A stretch of 39,012 bases of DNA from an uncultured Mycoplasmataceae bacterium (GCA_947177385.1 CAMWTZ010000002.1:1-39012); one strand, 5' to 3'; numbered from the stretch's first letter, positions 1 through 11,925 are shown. Program-made: numbers and translations. Notes: a model not told the origin generated them from the sequence alone.

Positions 1-121
1 TTGTATCAGCTGTTGGTCAAGTTTCTTCTAATAGGCTAGCTGGTAGAACTAGTTCGCCAGTTTTGCTTGAAGCAACAGGAGATTTTGCGAAGATAAGTTT
101 AGTGAAGTTAGTGCTAGGTTG
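1..121 (+). other. Unidentified GC-richer segment at window edge, possibly the 3' end of a structured RNA or of a truncated gene
   Basis: About 40% GC by count (48/120) in an otherwise much more AT-rich window; contains short hairpins (ctgg...ccag; ttgct-tga-agcaa); followed directly by a strong terminator hairpin. An open frame exists (VSAVGQVSSNRLAGRTSSPVLLEATGDFAKISLVKLVLGC...) but is not recognised. Confidence 0.3.
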
Positions 122-183
122 TTTTATTTTTACATTTAAAAAAACCACATTAATTTGTGGTTTTTTTAAATGTAAAAATAAAA
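122..183. terminator. Strong bidirectional terminator-like hairpin
   Basis: Perfect 28-bp inverted repeat ttttatttttacatttaaaaaaaccaca / tgtggtttttttaaatgtaaaaataaaa with 6-nt loop ttaatt. Confidence 0.85.
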
Positions 184-188
184 TAGAA

Positions 189-1766
189 CTAAATTTTATT
201 CTTAGAAGATGATTTTAAAGTTATTTTATTATTTGTTTTTGATTTTTTGGATTTTATAGATGAATTATTCTTAGAATTATTCAATTTATTAGTTCCTGTT
301 TTAATAGAATCTTGAGCTGCAATAGAAGTTTCATTTATTTTGTTTAAGTTTATTCCTTTAGAATAAGAATCTTCACCTAAAAGAGTTTTGTCTAAACCTT
401 CGATTTCTTCATCTTTAGTTGTTCTTCCTTTAATTAAAATTGCTAAATAGAATATTCCAATACTAAAGATAAATGTTCATGCTGTAACAACAAGAATCAT
501 AATTAATTGAGTTAAAAGTAAATGGACAGAACCTAATTGATTAGTACTATTCAATCCTTGTGTTGTCCCTAAATTAGCATTAACCATAATTGTAGCAAGT
601 CCAGACACAAGAATAGAACCTACCAATCCACCAATTCCATGAACTGGTCAAACTTCAAGTGCATCATCAAAATGAATTTTATGATTCAAGTAACACATTG
701 TATAACAAATAGAACCACCAGCAAATCCAAAGATCAAACTAGCTCAAACTGGAACAAATCCAGCAGCTGGAGTGATTGTTGCCAATCCAGCAATTCCTGC
801 TGTTAATATTGATAATAAAGATATACGTTTTTTAAAACATAAATCAATTAATGCTCATATTAACATTGCAATAGACATACTAATAAATGAATTAATAAAG
901 GCATTAACACCTATTCATAATTGTTGATTATTAGCTGGTAAAAGTGTACCATTTTCTATTATTGTTTGAAGAATATTGTCAGAAGTAAAAGCATAAGATG
1001 TAAATGTTGCACCACCTGTATTAAAACCAAATCATCCAAAAAATAATAATGCAGCACCAATAGAAACTAATGGTAATGAGTGTGGAGCTGATAATTCATA
1101 ATTCATAATTGTTCTTTTTTTAAGCACAAGAACAGATGAAACAGCTGCTGCACCACATGTAATATGGATAACTACACCACCTGCTCAATCTAATGCACCA
1201 CCATTAGATAATCATCCACCTCCTCAAATTCAATGACAAACTGGAATATAAATAAAGATAGTAAATAAGATAGTAAATAATACATATCCTCTAAATTTCA
1301 ATCTATCAGCAAATGCACCAGAAACTAAGGCAGGAGTAATAATTGCAAATGATAATTGAAATAAGAAAAAAACAATGAATGGAACACCATTAGCAAGTGT
1401 AATATTTGTTATTAATCTCGGTGTTCCTCATCCATTAGAAAATAAAATATTTCTAAATGCAAAATAATCTGTGGGATTTCCAATTACACCACCTGCACTA
1501 GTTCCAAATGCTAAACTAAATCCACCAAAAATTCAAATCAATGTCACAATAGGAATTGTAATTAATGATTGTGCAATGATTGTTGAAACATTTTTACGAC
1601 GTTCTAATCCCCCATAGAAAATTCCAAGTCCTGGAACCATTAAAAGAACAAGAGCAGTTGCAATTAATAAAACAATTGTTGATGGAATATCAATTGTTTT
1701 ACCAACAAGTTCTCCTGATATTAATTGATGTGGAAAAAAAGAACCATTTCCAATATCTGTAATCAT
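189..1766 (-). CDS. amt: Ammonium transporter, Amt family (525 aa)
   Basis: Continuous code-4 frame; LMVPGLGIFYGGLERRKN start, ADRLKFRGY, WFGFNTGG and DDALEVWPVHGIGG motifs; Ser/Lys/Asn-rich C-terminal tail; stop TAG at 189-191. Confidence 0.95.
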
Positions 1767-1847
1767 ATTAACTCTTTTATGTTTTTAATTAATTAAAAAA
1801 TAAATACAATTATTATAATACTTTGAAATAATCAAGATTATTTTTTT

Positions 1848-3662
1848 ATGAATAGCAATCAATTATTTTTATTATTAACACTCTTAATAATCTTAATATT
1901 CGAACTAATTATTGATACAGTTCTACTGAAGATTAATATTTTTAAAAAAACAAAAATTAAAAATATTAATTCTGAAAAAATAATGGATATTTTTAGAATC
2001 TTGATAATAACAATTAGTTTAAATTTATTTTTATATATTCCTAAATTTTATTATTTGCAATCAAATAATGTTATTTTCATAAACTTTTGCTATATTCCAT
2101 TATTAGTAATAATTAGTTTGATATCAACATTCAATGTTTCAATTTATATTTGAACTCTATTTTCCTTATCTATTATTGGTCATTCGTTTGTATTTACTAA
2201 TAGTTTAAACGGCATACTTGGGTTATCAACAATTCATCTAACTATACTATTAATTTTAGGAATAATAATTTATTACCTTAAATTAGTTAAAAATGAAAAA
2301 ATATCTAATTTTTTAATAATTTTTTCAATAAGTATTCTTTTAATAATATTGGTTGCTATATTTTTTAAAAATTATGAATTTCAAAAATTTAATTATTTAG
2401 CAATTACATTGTCGTTTGTTATTGAATTAATTTTTTATTATGGTTTAAATCGATTCATACCATTTATTCAAAATTTGAACAGATTAGACATTCTTAAAAA
2501 ATATGAAAAACACTTTTTTTATAGCTTTAATGTTGCTCAAAAAATAATTAAAGAAAAAATTAAACAAAATAATCTCCAATATGGATTAGTGATGATTTTT
2601 GACTACATAAATATTAGTAAGTTACCAATATTATGAGGCAATAGCAAAACTAATGAAATCAAAAAAATTATAATTGATGAATTATTATATGCATTCAAAG
2701 ATGAAGATGTTATTTTTTTTATAACTTTAAAAAATGAATATGCTGCTTTCATTCCTTTAAGAAATAAAACATTCAGAAATATGCTAGATATTTATAAAAA
2801 CAATAATAAACAAATTCGTCCTATAAATGATCCTTTTTGTGATCTTCAATTAAAATTACTAGATATACCTAAAATTATTTCATTTAATAATAAAACTCAA
2901 AAAATATATACAGGAATGTATTCAAGTATTTATGGAATTCATTCTTGCGACATTAACGAATTAATTGAATTTGCACGATATACAAAAACTAAAAGTTTAA
3001 CCAATAAAAAAGGTGGGATAATTTTAGATGTTTTTGATCCACTTATTTGATCAGAATTTAATATTAAAAATAATGAATATGAATTTAATCAATATTTTAA
3101 TTCTAACAATATTGCAATAAAAATTGTTTTAGATACTTTTAATAAAATTAACATTATTAATTTTCATGTTTCTTATTTGAACAAACTTTTACTTAATTAC
3201 AATGAAATAAAAATATATGCAAATAATAAGAACGTTTTAGATAAGACAATACGACTAATTGCAATGGAATCATTGAAACAATTAAAAAAATACAATTGCA
3301 AAACCGAAAATAAAAAAATAAACCTACAATATCCGATAAATTATGTTTTAAGTTATGAATTTAGCATTCATAATTTTAAGGAAAAGATTAATCTCTTAAA
3401 TATACAATTAGATAATTTAATTTTAGATTTTGATTTAAGTTATCTATCTAGCAATAATTTAAATAAAATTAATTTTTTAAATTTAAAAAACTTAAAAAAT
3501 AATAAATGCATAATTAAATTTAGTAATTTTAATCTTGAACATTTAGAAATATTAAGTAGTTTTCAACCAGATTGAATATCTTTATCTAGTAATTCTAAAT
3601 TGAATAATTTCAAAGATAAATTAGAGAAAGATTTTAATATTAATGTTATTAATCATTGATAA
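1848..3662 (+). CDS. Multi-pass membrane protein with degenerate GGDEF-like and EAL-like domains (604 aa)
   Basis: Pieces 1848, 2349, 2781 and 3177 share one frame with TGA=Trp. N-terminal hydrophobic helices; GGDEF-like pattern (YGLVMIFDYINISKL...; SIYGIHSCDINELIEFARYTKTKSLTNKKGG); EAL-like tail (LILDFDLSYLSSNNLNKINFLNLKNLKNNKCIIKFSNFNLEHLEILSSFQPDWISLS). Domain call is by eye. Confidence 0.6.
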
Positions 3663-3710
3663 AATATATATTAGTAGACAATAAGTTGAGAAAATATAAG
3701 ATGTAATAGC

Positions 3711-5171
3711 ATGAAATTTAAAAAATTAACAAAGACACAAATCATTGGCAAACAAATTATTGAATGCTATGAAAAAAAAGATGTTACTACTATTAATAAA
3801 ATAATTAAACGTAACAAAATTGACATAATAAATGAAAGTTTAATAGAAATTGATAATCCTGAAGTTATTTTATTCTTGTTAATGGTTATTAATAAAAATA
3901 AAACAAGTGCAGTTTATCGATATTTGCCAGATGAATTACAAGATAAAATAGTAGAAATAGCAACAAATAATCAAATTAAAATTATTTTTTCAAATTTATT
4001 CCCAGATGAAATAGTAGATATTGCCAATCGTAATAAGGATAGTTTTAAAAAAATTTTATTGAATTTATCTACCGAACAACGATCTATGGTCAAAAAAATT
4101 GATAAATTTGAGAATGATGAAGCTGGTTCAATTATGAACCCAGAATTTATAAATTTTGATGAAAACTGAACAATAAAAAAATGTTTACAAGTAATTAAAA
4201 ATATAAATAAAACTAAAAATATTGAAGAATATGAAAGTGTTTTTGTTTGCAAATCTGATGGATATTTATTGGGATTTGTGAATATTCAGGATTTATTTTT
4301 TGCTGATAATTATAATAAAAAAATTATAGATATTCTAAATGACTCATTTATTAGTGCAAAAGCAAATGATGATATTGAAAATATTATTGATATTTTTCAA
4401 GAATATCACTTTAAACATATTCCAATAGTCAATGAAAAGAATCAATTAATTGGTTTAATTAACAACAATGATATTCTTCCAGCAATTGAAGAAGAAGTTA
4501 CAGAAGACATTTATAACATGTATGGGATTCAAAAAATAGATGAATCTTATATTCACTCATCTATATGAAAAATCGTAAAATCACGTTTATTCTGAGTAAC
4601 AATATTAATGATCAGTGCAACATTAACATCTATTTTAATTACTTTATTTGAACAATGAGGAATTAAAGCAACTGCTGGATTATCTACTATTTTATTGATA
4701 CCAATTTTACCAGTCATAACAGGCACATCTGGAAACACGGGATCACAAGCATTTGCCACTACAATTCGTACTTTAGCAGTAGGTGAGGCAACTAATAAAG
4801 AATATTCTAAATTGATTTTTAAAGAATTCAGAATTGCTATAATATTAGGTTTTTTATTAGGATTTATAAATTTTATTAGATTGCTAATTTATTTTTCTAT
4901 TCCACAATTTAGATTATTAAATACTAATACAGGTCAACATATAGAAATAGAATATTATAAAACAGTTTTTGTTGCTATAGGAGTTTCTGTTGCATTATGA
5001 GTTGCAATAATATTTGCAAAATTACTTGGAGTATGTTTACCATTATTAGCAATAAAATTTAAATTAGATCCTACTATTATGTGTGGACCATTAATTGCTA
5101 CATTGTTAGATATTACAAGTACATCTTTATTATTTCTTATAGGAATAGCAATATTATCATTAATTGCTTAA
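3711..5171 (+). CDS. mgtE: Magnesium transporter MgtE (486 aa)
   Basis: MgtE_N helical repeats, ENDEAGSIMNPEF, CBS domain (HFKHIPIVNEKNQLIGLINNNDIL), TM region with PVITGTSGNTGSQA and GPLIATLLDITS. Confidence 0.95.
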
Positions 5172-6040
5172 TCAGGTTCTTTGTAAGACTCAATTAAAAT
5201 TGAAAAATTGTTTGGTCCTGTATGACATTGAACACAACCAGGTAATTCTGAAATATAACATTTATCTTCATTGCCTAATATTGACTTAATATATCTAATG
5301 TTTTTGTCATTTTCTTCTTCATCTTCTAGACTAGTCATTATTGTGTAACGTTTTATTCCATACTTTCTAAATTCAGTTACTAAATCAATAATTTCTAAAG
5401 ATTTATCAATAGCATTAAAAAAATTATTAGATTTATTTGCAAATTCTAAACCACCGTGGAATTTAATAATTAACTTTAATTTTAGTGTTTTTACAATTAA
5501 ACCTTTAAATCCACTAATTCTTCCACCAGAAATTAAATATGAAGAGTCAGAAATTATTAATGATCCACATTGGGATTGGCGTATTCTTCTTGTGATGTTG
5601 TCTAATTCATCTTGATTTATATCGCCATTACTTTCAATATATTTTTTAAGATCTGAAACTAATCAATTTCCAGTAATAGACATTGTATTTGCATCTGCAA
5701 CTAAAAATTTTTCTTTTCCATATTCTTTTTGAAGATTTAAAAAAGTTGAATATGTAGATGAAAGGACAGAAGAAAAAGGAATAGTAATGATTTTTTCATA
5801 TTGTTGAAAAATTTCATTAGCTTTTTCCATAATACTTCCAATTGTAGGTTGACTAGTTCGAATTATTTTTTTACTATTTAATATTTTATTTAATTCATCA
5901 TTTGTGATATCAATTTGGTCTTTATAGCTTTGTGTAGAATGTTTATCAACAACATCAATAATCATTGGCACAAAAAAACAATCTGGTTCTAAACCAATAT
6001 TGTAGCTTGATCCTGTATCTAATAAATAAGCAATTTTCAT
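5168..6040 (-). CDS. DegV family fatty-acid-binding protein (290 aa)
   Basis: MKIAYLLDTGSSYNIG, TSQPTIGSIMEKANEI, IPFSSVLSSTY, ISGGRISGFKG typical of DegV; stop at 5168-5170. Confidence 0.9.
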
Positions 6041-6098
6041 AAATTATGTTTAGTAATTATAATATTATAATAAATAAATTTTTATCAAGGTTAAATAG

Positions 6099-6689
6099 AT
6101 GACAATTTTTAAATATTCAAATAATAATAATAATGAATATATGATTATTAATTTATCATATGATGAAGTTAGCAAAAAAGAAAATCATAATGATTATGTA
6201 ATTTTAAAAAATCAAAATGATGAAATAGTAGGAATCAATTTTTTTAATCTTGATGGATTAAAGTTAGATTTTAATGGATTTATTTATCCAACTAATGAAA
6301 TAATAAATTGAATAAAAAATAAAACTAAAATTAGTAATTTAGAAGCAAAAAATTTAATTATTACTGCTAAAGTTATTAAATGTGAAAATATACCAGATAC
6401 ACATTTACATAAATGCATTGTGACCGATGGAATAAATAACTATGATGTTGTTTGTGGAGCTAAAAATATTGCTGATGGTGAGATTGTTGTATTTAGTAAA
6501 ATAGGAGCTATATTACCTAATGGGATGCAAATAATTCCAAGAAAAGTTGCTGGTTTTCAATCAGACGGAATGATATGCAGTGAAAAAGAACTAGGTTTAA
6601 CCAATGAAAGTAATGGAATTTTATTGTTGGATCAAAATACAGAGATTGGAAAGCCCTTCATTAATATATATAAAAATATGATAAAATAA
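6099..6689 (+). CDS. ytpR: YtpR-like protein with tRNA-binding (PheT B1/EMAP-like) domain (196 aa)
   Basis: NLIITAKVIKCENIPDTHLHKCIVTDGINNYDVVCGAKNIADGEIVVFSKIGAILPNGMQI matches tRNA-binding OB fold in YtpR context. Confidence 0.8.
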
Positions 6690-6734
6690 TTTAGTTTTAT
6701 ATATTAAATTTCTTAAAAGAGGTATTCCAGATAA

Positions 6735-7745
6735 ATGGAAAATTCGGCTACTATTGAAAAAGTTGAATCAACAGAAGAAACTGTTGCAAATGCTAATGTT
6801 GCACAAAATAAAGCTGCAACGTCGCCTGCTGAATCTGTTCAGAATAAAGCCAATGCTAATTCAACTATTAAAAAATTAAAACCATTAGTTTCAGCTTCAA
6901 AAATGATTGAAGTTGGCGCTCATATAGGTCTTAATCCAAGAAAATGAAACCCAAAAATGCGTCCATATATTTATGCACGTCGACCAAATAATCATGTTAT
7001 TGATGTTTTAAAATCATTAGTTTGCTTAAATAAAGCATATCAATTTATTAATGAACTAACTAAAGAAGGTGGACGTATCTTAATAGTTGGGACAAATGGA
7101 AAAATTATTAAAGATTTAATTAAAGAAGAAGCTAAACGTGGTCAAGCTTTCTATGTTGTACAACGTTGACTTGGTGGAACTTTAACTAACTTTAAAAATA
7201 TTTCAAAATCAATTAAAAAATTAAATGATAATTTACAATTACAAAAAACTGGTGAAATTGAAAAATACACTAAAAAAGAACAAATTTTAATTCGTAAAGA
7301 AACTGAAAAATTAGCTAAATTCTATGGTGGTATTCGTACAATGCGTAAATTACCAAATGCATTAATTGTATTAGATCCATGTCATGATGCTAATTCAGTT
7401 GTTGAAGCAAAAAAATTAGGAATTCCAGTTATTGCTCTTGCAAATACTAATACAAATCCTGATAACATTGATTACATCTTACCTATTAACAATTATTCTA
7501 TTCGTTCAATTATGTTAATTTTAGGTGTATTAATTGATGCTATTGCTGAAGCTAAAGATGAACCAACAAAAATTGTTGGAAAAGCTGATGATGAAATAGT
7601 TTTACCAGAAGTACAAACTAAACGTGTTTATAATGGAGAAAATGCACAACGTGCATATATTAACCACAATAAACAAAATAATCGTTTTGTAAATAATAAA
7701 GAAGAAACTAAGACTTCTGAAAAATCAGATAAAACAGAAAAATAA
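6735..7745 (+). CDS. rpsB: 30S ribosomal protein S2 with N- and C-terminal extensions (336 aa)
   Basis: MIEVGAHIGLNPRKWNPKMRPYIYARRPNNHVIDV..., LGGTLTNFKNI, DPCHDANSVVEAKKLGIPVIALANTNTNPDNIDYILPINNYSIRSI. Confidence 0.95.
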
Positions 7746-7747
7746 TA

Positions 7748-8989
7748 ATGAACTGATTTGATGATTTAAAATGAAGAAATTTAATTAATTCAATTACAAA
7801 TGAAGAAAAATTAAATTACTTTGATAAAAATAAAAAATCATTATATGTAGGTTTTGATCCAAGTGCATCTTCATTACATTTAGGTAATTATGTGATGATT
7901 TTGTTGCTAAGAAGATTCAAAATTGCTGGTTTTAAACCTATTGCAATTATTGGTGGGGCTACTGGGATGATTGGTGACCCTAGTGGAAAAAGTAAAGAGC
8001 GAAATCTTCTAGATAAAAAAACTTTAGAACAAAATAAATTATTAATTAAAAAGCAATTAGAAAAATATGCTTTTTGTGAACTAATAATTGATAATTATGA
8101 ATTTTATAAAGATCTTAGTTTTTTAGACTTTTTACGAGATATCGGTAAGTTAGTTAATGTTAATGATATTTTACAAAAAGAGATTGTAAAAACACGTCTT
8201 GAAACTGGCATTTCATATACAGAATTTAGTTATAATCTGATGCAAGCATATGATTTTAGCAAATTATATAAAGAGTATGAAACCTGATTACAACTAGGTG
8301 GTAGTGATCAATGAGGTAATATCACCTCTGGAATTGAAATGATACGAAAAATGTATGGTGATGATAATCATGCATTTGGAATGACATTTAATTTATTAAC
8401 TACTAGTGATGGTAAGAAATTTGGTAAATCTGAAAATAATGCAATTTATCTAGATAAAAATTTAACATCACCATATCAAATGTATCAATATTTAATTAAT
8501 CAATCTGATAGTGATGTTATTAAATTATTAAAATGCTTAACAATGCTAACAAAAGAAGAAATTGAAAATATTGAAGCTGAACAAATAAAAAATCCTAGTT
8601 TGAGATATGCGCAAAATGCATTGGCAGATTGAATACTAACTGATATCCATGGAATTGATGAATTAAATAAAGCAAAAGATATTAGTAAAAAATTATTTTC
8701 TAATGAAATTTCTAGTATTGATATAAATGACTTAAAAAATGCATTGGAAAATGTTCCTACAACTTTCTTAGTAAATGAACAATACAATATTGTGGATTTG
8801 CTTATTGCTTTACAAATTGCAAAATCAAAAACACAAGCCCGTGAATTGTTATCTACAAATGCAATTATGGTTAATGGGAATAAAGTTAATCTTGAATCAT
8901 TTGTAATTAATAAAAGTGATTGCATAAACAAAGAATTTGTTGTTGTAAAAAAGGGAAAGCGAAATTACTTTGTTGGTAAATGAAATTAA
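7748..8989 (+). CDS. tyrS: Tyrosyl-tRNA synthetase (413 aa)
   Basis: YVGFDPSASSLHLGNYV, GGATGMIGDPSGKSKERNLL, LQLGGSDQWGNITSGIEMI, KKFGKS motif, S4-like C-terminus. Confidence 0.97.
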
Positions 8990-9026
8990 TAAAAAATGGA
9001 GATTAAATTTCTCTATTTTTTATTAA
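8986..9026. terminator. Bidirectional terminator hairpin between convergent tyrS and tsaC-rpiB-like genes
   Basis: 16-bp stem ttaataaaaaatggag / ctctattttttattaa (one G:U), 9-nt loop. Confidence 0.75.
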
Positions 9027-9985
9027 TTATTTTCCTCATATTCAACAATAGTATTAACTCTATTTAAATGACGACCACCTTCAAATTTAGTTTCTAAATA
9101 CACATTAATTTGATTTAATATTTGCTCATTAGTAAAAAGATTCAAATCAAAATTAGCAACATGTACATCATCATGCAATTTAATTAAACTTGCTAATTCA
9201 TCGCTATATACAATTCCACTTCTAACAAATTGAGTTTTATTAGCCAAATAATCTCAAATATATGGTTCATGAGAAATAATTAAAGCATCATTATTAGAAA
9301 TATTTTTTATTGTTGAATTAAACTTCTTTTCATTTAATTTTAGAATTTTGATTCTTTTATTTTTAGCTAATTTAGAACTAAAAAAAGAATATTCATTTGG
9401 TTCTACTAATATATAAACAATTCTTGTTTGGACAAAATTTAAATCATTAATTCACGCTTCAATTGCTTCGACATTTGCACCACGACGTAAAATCTCTCAT
9501 TTATCAATATTAACAATTGTAGATGGTTCAGTGCCTATTCCAGGTTCATCAACTATAACTAAATTATAAAAATATTTTGAAACATCAAAAGTGTTATTTG
9601 CTTCTAAAGGATGAGAAATACAATTATGATTGCTAATATTTGCACTACTACAATACAAATAATCAAACTTATCTAAAATATAAAGCAAATGACTTTCATT
9701 TGGTATACGATATGAAATATTTGACTTAATAATTGTTAGTGATCCAGGTCAAAATTTGTCCAAAAATTCTATTTGTTCTTTATTTAAATTAGGTATTACA
9801 TCTTTATTAGAAATAAAACGAATAATTTTTTTATTTGTTGAACGTTGCTTAATTTTATAAATAATATTTTTATCTTTAGCTAATATTCCAATAATTGTAT
9901 CTGTTGGAATAATTACTGCTTTATTATTCATTAATTCAAAAATAATGCTATTAATATCTGAATATTTATATGTTTTAAATGTCAT
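9023..9985 (-). CDS. Fusion: TsaC/Sua5/YrdC domain + RpiB/LacAB-like C-terminal domain (320 aa)
   Basis: Single frame: AVIIPTDTIIGILAKD, FWPGSLTII, YCSSANIS, GTEPSTIVNIDKWEILRRGAN (TsaC) followed by RSGIVYSDELASLIKLHDDVHVANFDLN...FEGGRHLNRVNTI (RpiB C-terminal half). Confidence 0.85.
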
Positions 9986-10823
9986 AGTTTTTATATGCAA
10001 AAATGAAACGATTAATATTATTATAATCTTTAATAATGTCTACTTTAACTTTTGGATCTCAAGATAGCAACATATTTTTAATTTTTTCTTCTTGTCCCAT
10101 ACCTATTTCAAAAGCTAATAAAAATTTTTGATTATTTTTTATATAGTTTGAATAATTAGAAATAATTTCCTCATAAATAAAATATCCATTTTTTTCTGCA
10201 AATAATGCATTTTGAGGATCATATTTTTCAACAAATCCAATATCTTCATCAAAACTAATATATGGTGGATTGCAAGCAATTATGTCAAATTTTTTTTTCA
10301 AATTACTAAATAAATTTGAACATATAACATCTGCTTTTAAATTATATAATTTCAAATTTTTTTTAGAATTTACACATGCATCTTCATTTATATCAACTAA
10401 TGTTAAATTAAGATTATTTTTAAATTTTAGTTTAGCAGAAATTCCAATGACTCCCGTACCACAACACATATCTAAAAAATCTATATCTGAAATAAAATTA
10501 AATTTATTTATATATTTAGACAAATATTCAATTAGCAATTCTGTCTCAACTCTTGGAGAAAATACATTATTATCAACAATAAATTTATTACAACAAAAAT
10601 ATGTACTACCAAAAATTTTAGAAAGAGGTTTTCCTGCTAAATATTCTTTTAATATTAATTCACATTCATTATTTTTTATTGCTTCTAAAGGAAGAATATT
10701 CATAAGATCTGTATAATCATCCAAATCATAAACATGCATTAAAATCCAATTAGAAATCTTCTCATTTTGATTATTTTTAATAAGTGATTGTTTTAATTTA
10801 AATAATAATTCAAAATTTGTCAT
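9975..10823 (-). CDS. prmC: Release factor glutamine methyltransferase PrmC (282 aa)
   Basis: PLSKIFGSTYFCCNKFIVDNNVFSPRVETELLIEYL, DMCCGTGVIGISA, ACNPPYIS; 11-bp overlap with downstream ORF. Confidence 0.95.
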
Positions 10824-10824
10824 C

Positions 10825-11904
10825 TTAAATATCTAAATTATTCATTAATTGTGCTTGTTCATCTGCAATTAATAAATCTATTATTTCATCTAATTCTCCA
10901 AGCATGACATAATCTAATTTGTTTAATGTCAAAGAAATCCGATGATCAGTAATTCTATTTTGTGGATAATTATATGTTCGAATTTTTTCAGATCTTTCAC
11001 CAGTTCCAACTTGATTTTTCCGAGCGCTAGCTTGCTCATCATGTTTTTCTTTTTGAGCTGCATCTCACATTTTAGCCCGAAGCATTTTCATTGCAATTTC
11101 ACGGTTTTCAATTTGCGATTTAGCTTCTTGCGAAGAAACGACAATTCCAGTAGGTATGTGAGTGATACGAACAGCAGATTCAGTTCTATTAACATGTTGA
11201 CCACCGGCTCCGGATGCACGATAAGTATCTACTCTTAAATCTTGAGGATTTATATGAATTTCAATTTCATCTTGTTCTGGTAAAACTGCAACAGTAATAG
11301 TTGAAGTATGAACTCGTCCTTTAGATTCAGTAGCTGGTACACGTTGAACACGATGAACTCCAGATTCAAATTTTAAACAACTATAAACATCAGTACCACT
11401 TACAGAAAATGAAATGAAATCATACCCATGAGCTTGTGTATTTAATTCCAAAACATTTAATTTTCATCCCTTTGAATCTATATAACGTTTATATGTATCA
11501 AATAGATCTGCAACAAATATTGATGCCTCATCTCCACCTGCTGCTGGTCTCATCTCAATAATTACATTTTTACCATTATTAGGATCTTCTGGTAATAAAA
11601 GAATTTTTAATTCCTTTTCAATTTCTGGAATTGAATTTTTTATTTCATCTAATTCACTTTTCATTAAATCCAAAAATTCTTTATTAGTTTCTGTTTTTAA
11701 ATTTTCTTCTAAAGCTAACCCTTCATCAATCATCTTTTTATAAGACAAAAATGGCAAACTCACTTTACTAGTTTGCTTTAATTGAATATTGATTTCTTTA
11801 ATTCTAATTGGATCATTACCAACGGTTTCTAATAATTTATTTAATTCATCATTTTTATTATTAATTTTTAATAATGAATTGTACAATTTCTTGTTATATT
11901 CCAT
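10825..11904 (-). CDS. prfA: Peptide chain release factor 1 (359 aa)
   Basis: [56 protein letters not shown] (GGQ); stop TAA 10825-10827. Confidence 0.97.
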
Positions 11905-11925
11905 ATTTAATACCAATAACTAGCA

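Noticed and set aside
1533-1766. Many short ORFs ending at TGA, as if genes were fragmented
   Set aside because: TGA codons sit at positions expected to be Trp in conserved proteins, so code 4 applies; fragments were merged.
3663-3710. M-box Mg2+ riboswitch upstream of mgtE
   Set aside because: Only 48 bp separate the genes, too short for an M-box aptamer plus expression platform.
3971-4252. 93-aa ORF on - strand
   Set aside because: Antisense to mgtE.
8500-8931. 143-aa ORF on - strand
   Set aside because: Antisense to tyrS C-terminal region; product of AT-rich codon mirror, no motif.
10270-10716. 148-aa ORF on + strand
   Set aside because: Antisense to the well-supported prmC; low-complexity Phe/Leu/Ser product without family features.
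10942-11238. 98-aa ORF on + strand
   Set aside because: Antisense to prfA.
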